Shown here: positions 4,981 to 5,492 of the stretch, one piece after another
Position numbering within the stretch: position 1 is the first letter of the stretch
Layout: each line of letters opens with the position of its first letter
Assembly: GCA_947458305.1 (NCBI GenBank)
Contig: CANGZO010000162.1
Coordinates: forward strand, 1-5,492
Source: Comamonadaceae bacterium
GTDB taxonomy: Bacteria; Pseudomonadota; Gammaproteobacteria; Burkholderiales; Burkholderiaceae_C
Length of the DNA stretch: 5,492 nt
Reading direction: 5' to 3'
Position numbers and translations under genes: made by a program
The notes under the pieces: generated by a model
Told to the model about the DNA's origin: nothing
What the model saw: only the letters and a program-made list of their open reading frames with translations
Databases searched by the model: none

Positions 4981-5492
4981 CGACCCCCAAAAAAGCACCT
5001 GCCAAAGCGGCGCCGAAAGCTGCAAAGACAGCGGCGACAGCGCAGAAAAAAAGCACGACAGCCAAGCCGACTGCGGCGGCCAAGCCGGTGCCCAAAGCCA
5101 AAACAGTGGCCAAGGCCAAACCCGCGGTTCCAGCCAAAGCAGTCAAAGCAAGCAAAGCCGTGCCTGTGAAAGCCAAGCCCGTGAAAGCGGCCCCTGCCAA
5201 AGCCAAACCGGTTGCCGCTCCTGCTGCCAAGCCCAAATCCACCCCGACTTCCAAGTCGGCTGTTAAAGCCAAGTCCCCAGTGTCCAAGCCACTGACGGCT
5301 TCTGCCAAGGCGGTCAAAGCTCAGCCTCCCGTCGCCAAAACTGTTGCAGTCAAAACTGTGTCTGCCAAGACTGTGGCAGCCAAGCCTTCCGTGTCCAAGC
5401 CAAGTGCTGACAAAGAGCCTTCCAAAAAGCCCTTGCCAGCCTCTCAAGTGAAATCCATGACCGTTCAAACCAGCGAGGCCGTTGAGGCCTCC
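4977..5492 (+). CDS. Ala/Lys/Pro/Val-rich low-complexity protein, N-terminal part (possible extended DksA; C-terminus beyond right edge)
   Basis: The frame opens at a GTG with a strong ribosome binding site and runs 172 codons to the window edge without a stop. Thirty-eight of the 172 residues are lysine. There is no arginine, aromatic residue, glycine, histidine, asparagine, isoleucine or cysteine, and the first acidic residue is Asp145. Short PAKA, AKPV and VKA-like units recur without a strict period. This should be a disordered, strongly basic tail able to bind nucleic acid. Composition shifts after about residue 143, where acidic residues appear (SEAVEA at 166-171), suggesting that a folded domain follows. 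I favour a DksA-type RNA polymerase-binding protein with a long N-terminal extension, because I recall this gene next to a COG0523 GTPase in Burkholderiales. No DksA motif (coiled coil, DxxDxA tip, Cys4 finger) is inside the window. A histone H1-like protein is the main alternative. The gene itself is well supported; its identity is not. Confidence 0.8.
   Translation, partial: MTTPKKAPAKAAPKAAKTAATAQKKSTTAKPTAAAKPVPKAKTVAKAKPAVPAKAVKASKAVPVKAKPVKAAPAKAKPVAAPAAKPKSTPTSKSAVKAKSPVSKPLTASAKAVKAQPPVAKTVAVKTVSAKTVAAKPSVSKPSADKEPSKKPLPASQVKSMTVQTSEAVEAS

Noticed and set aside
4779..5468. A 229-codon Gly/Arg/Phe-rich minus-strand frame and a shorter 120-codon one opposite the last gene
   Set aside because: They are the complement of the Ala/Lys repeat region; the apparent glycine-rich protein is a by-product of GCC and AAG codons. 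The plus frame has the strong ribosome binding site.
1..5492. A defence island, prophage, integron or other mobile system, suggested by the tyrosine recombinase
   Set aside because: The recombinase has all the hallmarks of housekeeping XerC in its conserved operon, and no att sites, cassettes, transposases or phage genes are visible.

Overview
This is a GC-rich (about 60% by eye) chromosomal segment from a betaproteobacterium, most likely the Burkholderiales family Comamonadaceae (a Rhodoferax, Limnohabitans or Acidovorax-type organism). That placement is inferred from the protein families, the codon use, the dapF-DUF484-xerC block and the TACAAT-type -10 box. No database search was run. I see no mobile element, rRNA, tRNA, CRISPR array or phage gene.

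Layout: (1) 1-910, minus strand: the first 303 codons of a two-domain enzyme, a Nudix hydrolase domain followed by the opening motif of a metallo-beta-lactamase (MBL) fold, cut by the left edge. (2) 911-959: a 49-bp divergent spacer with a GATAAT hexamer facing each way, very close to both start codons. (3) 960-3514, plus strand: a compact operon of dapF (diaminopimelate epimerase), a DUF484 protein and xerC (tyrosine recombinase). (4) 3515-3633: a 119-bp spacer with a possible promoter. (5) 3634-4725: a G3E/COG0523 (CobW-like) GTPase with a CxCC metal motif and a histidine-rich metal-binding insert. (6) 4726-4976: a 251-bp spacer with a probable weak terminator, a TACAAT promoter and a 28-codon small frame that ends inside the next start codon. 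(7) 4977 to the right edge: a GTG-started frame with a strong ribosome binding site, coding for an extreme Ala/Lys/Pro/Val-rich N-terminal region. From gene order and memory of related genomes, I think this is the N-terminal extension of a DksA-type RNA polymerase-binding protein, but no DksA core is inside the window.

How they fit together: dapF makes meso-diaminopimelate for peptidoglycan and lysine, and XerC resolves chromosome dimers at division. Their linkage through a DUF484 gene is an old, conserved proteobacterial arrangement joining cell-wall synthesis with chromosome segregation. The COG0523 GTPase is a probable zinc chaperone. If the last gene is dksA, it sits beside a candidate consumer, because DksA normally carries a four-cysteine zinc finger.

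Most of the window is ordinary housekeeping sequence. The points most worth a second look are the Nudix-MBL fusion, the mirror-image promoter region, the histidine-rich tandem duplication and the 5' region of the last gene.
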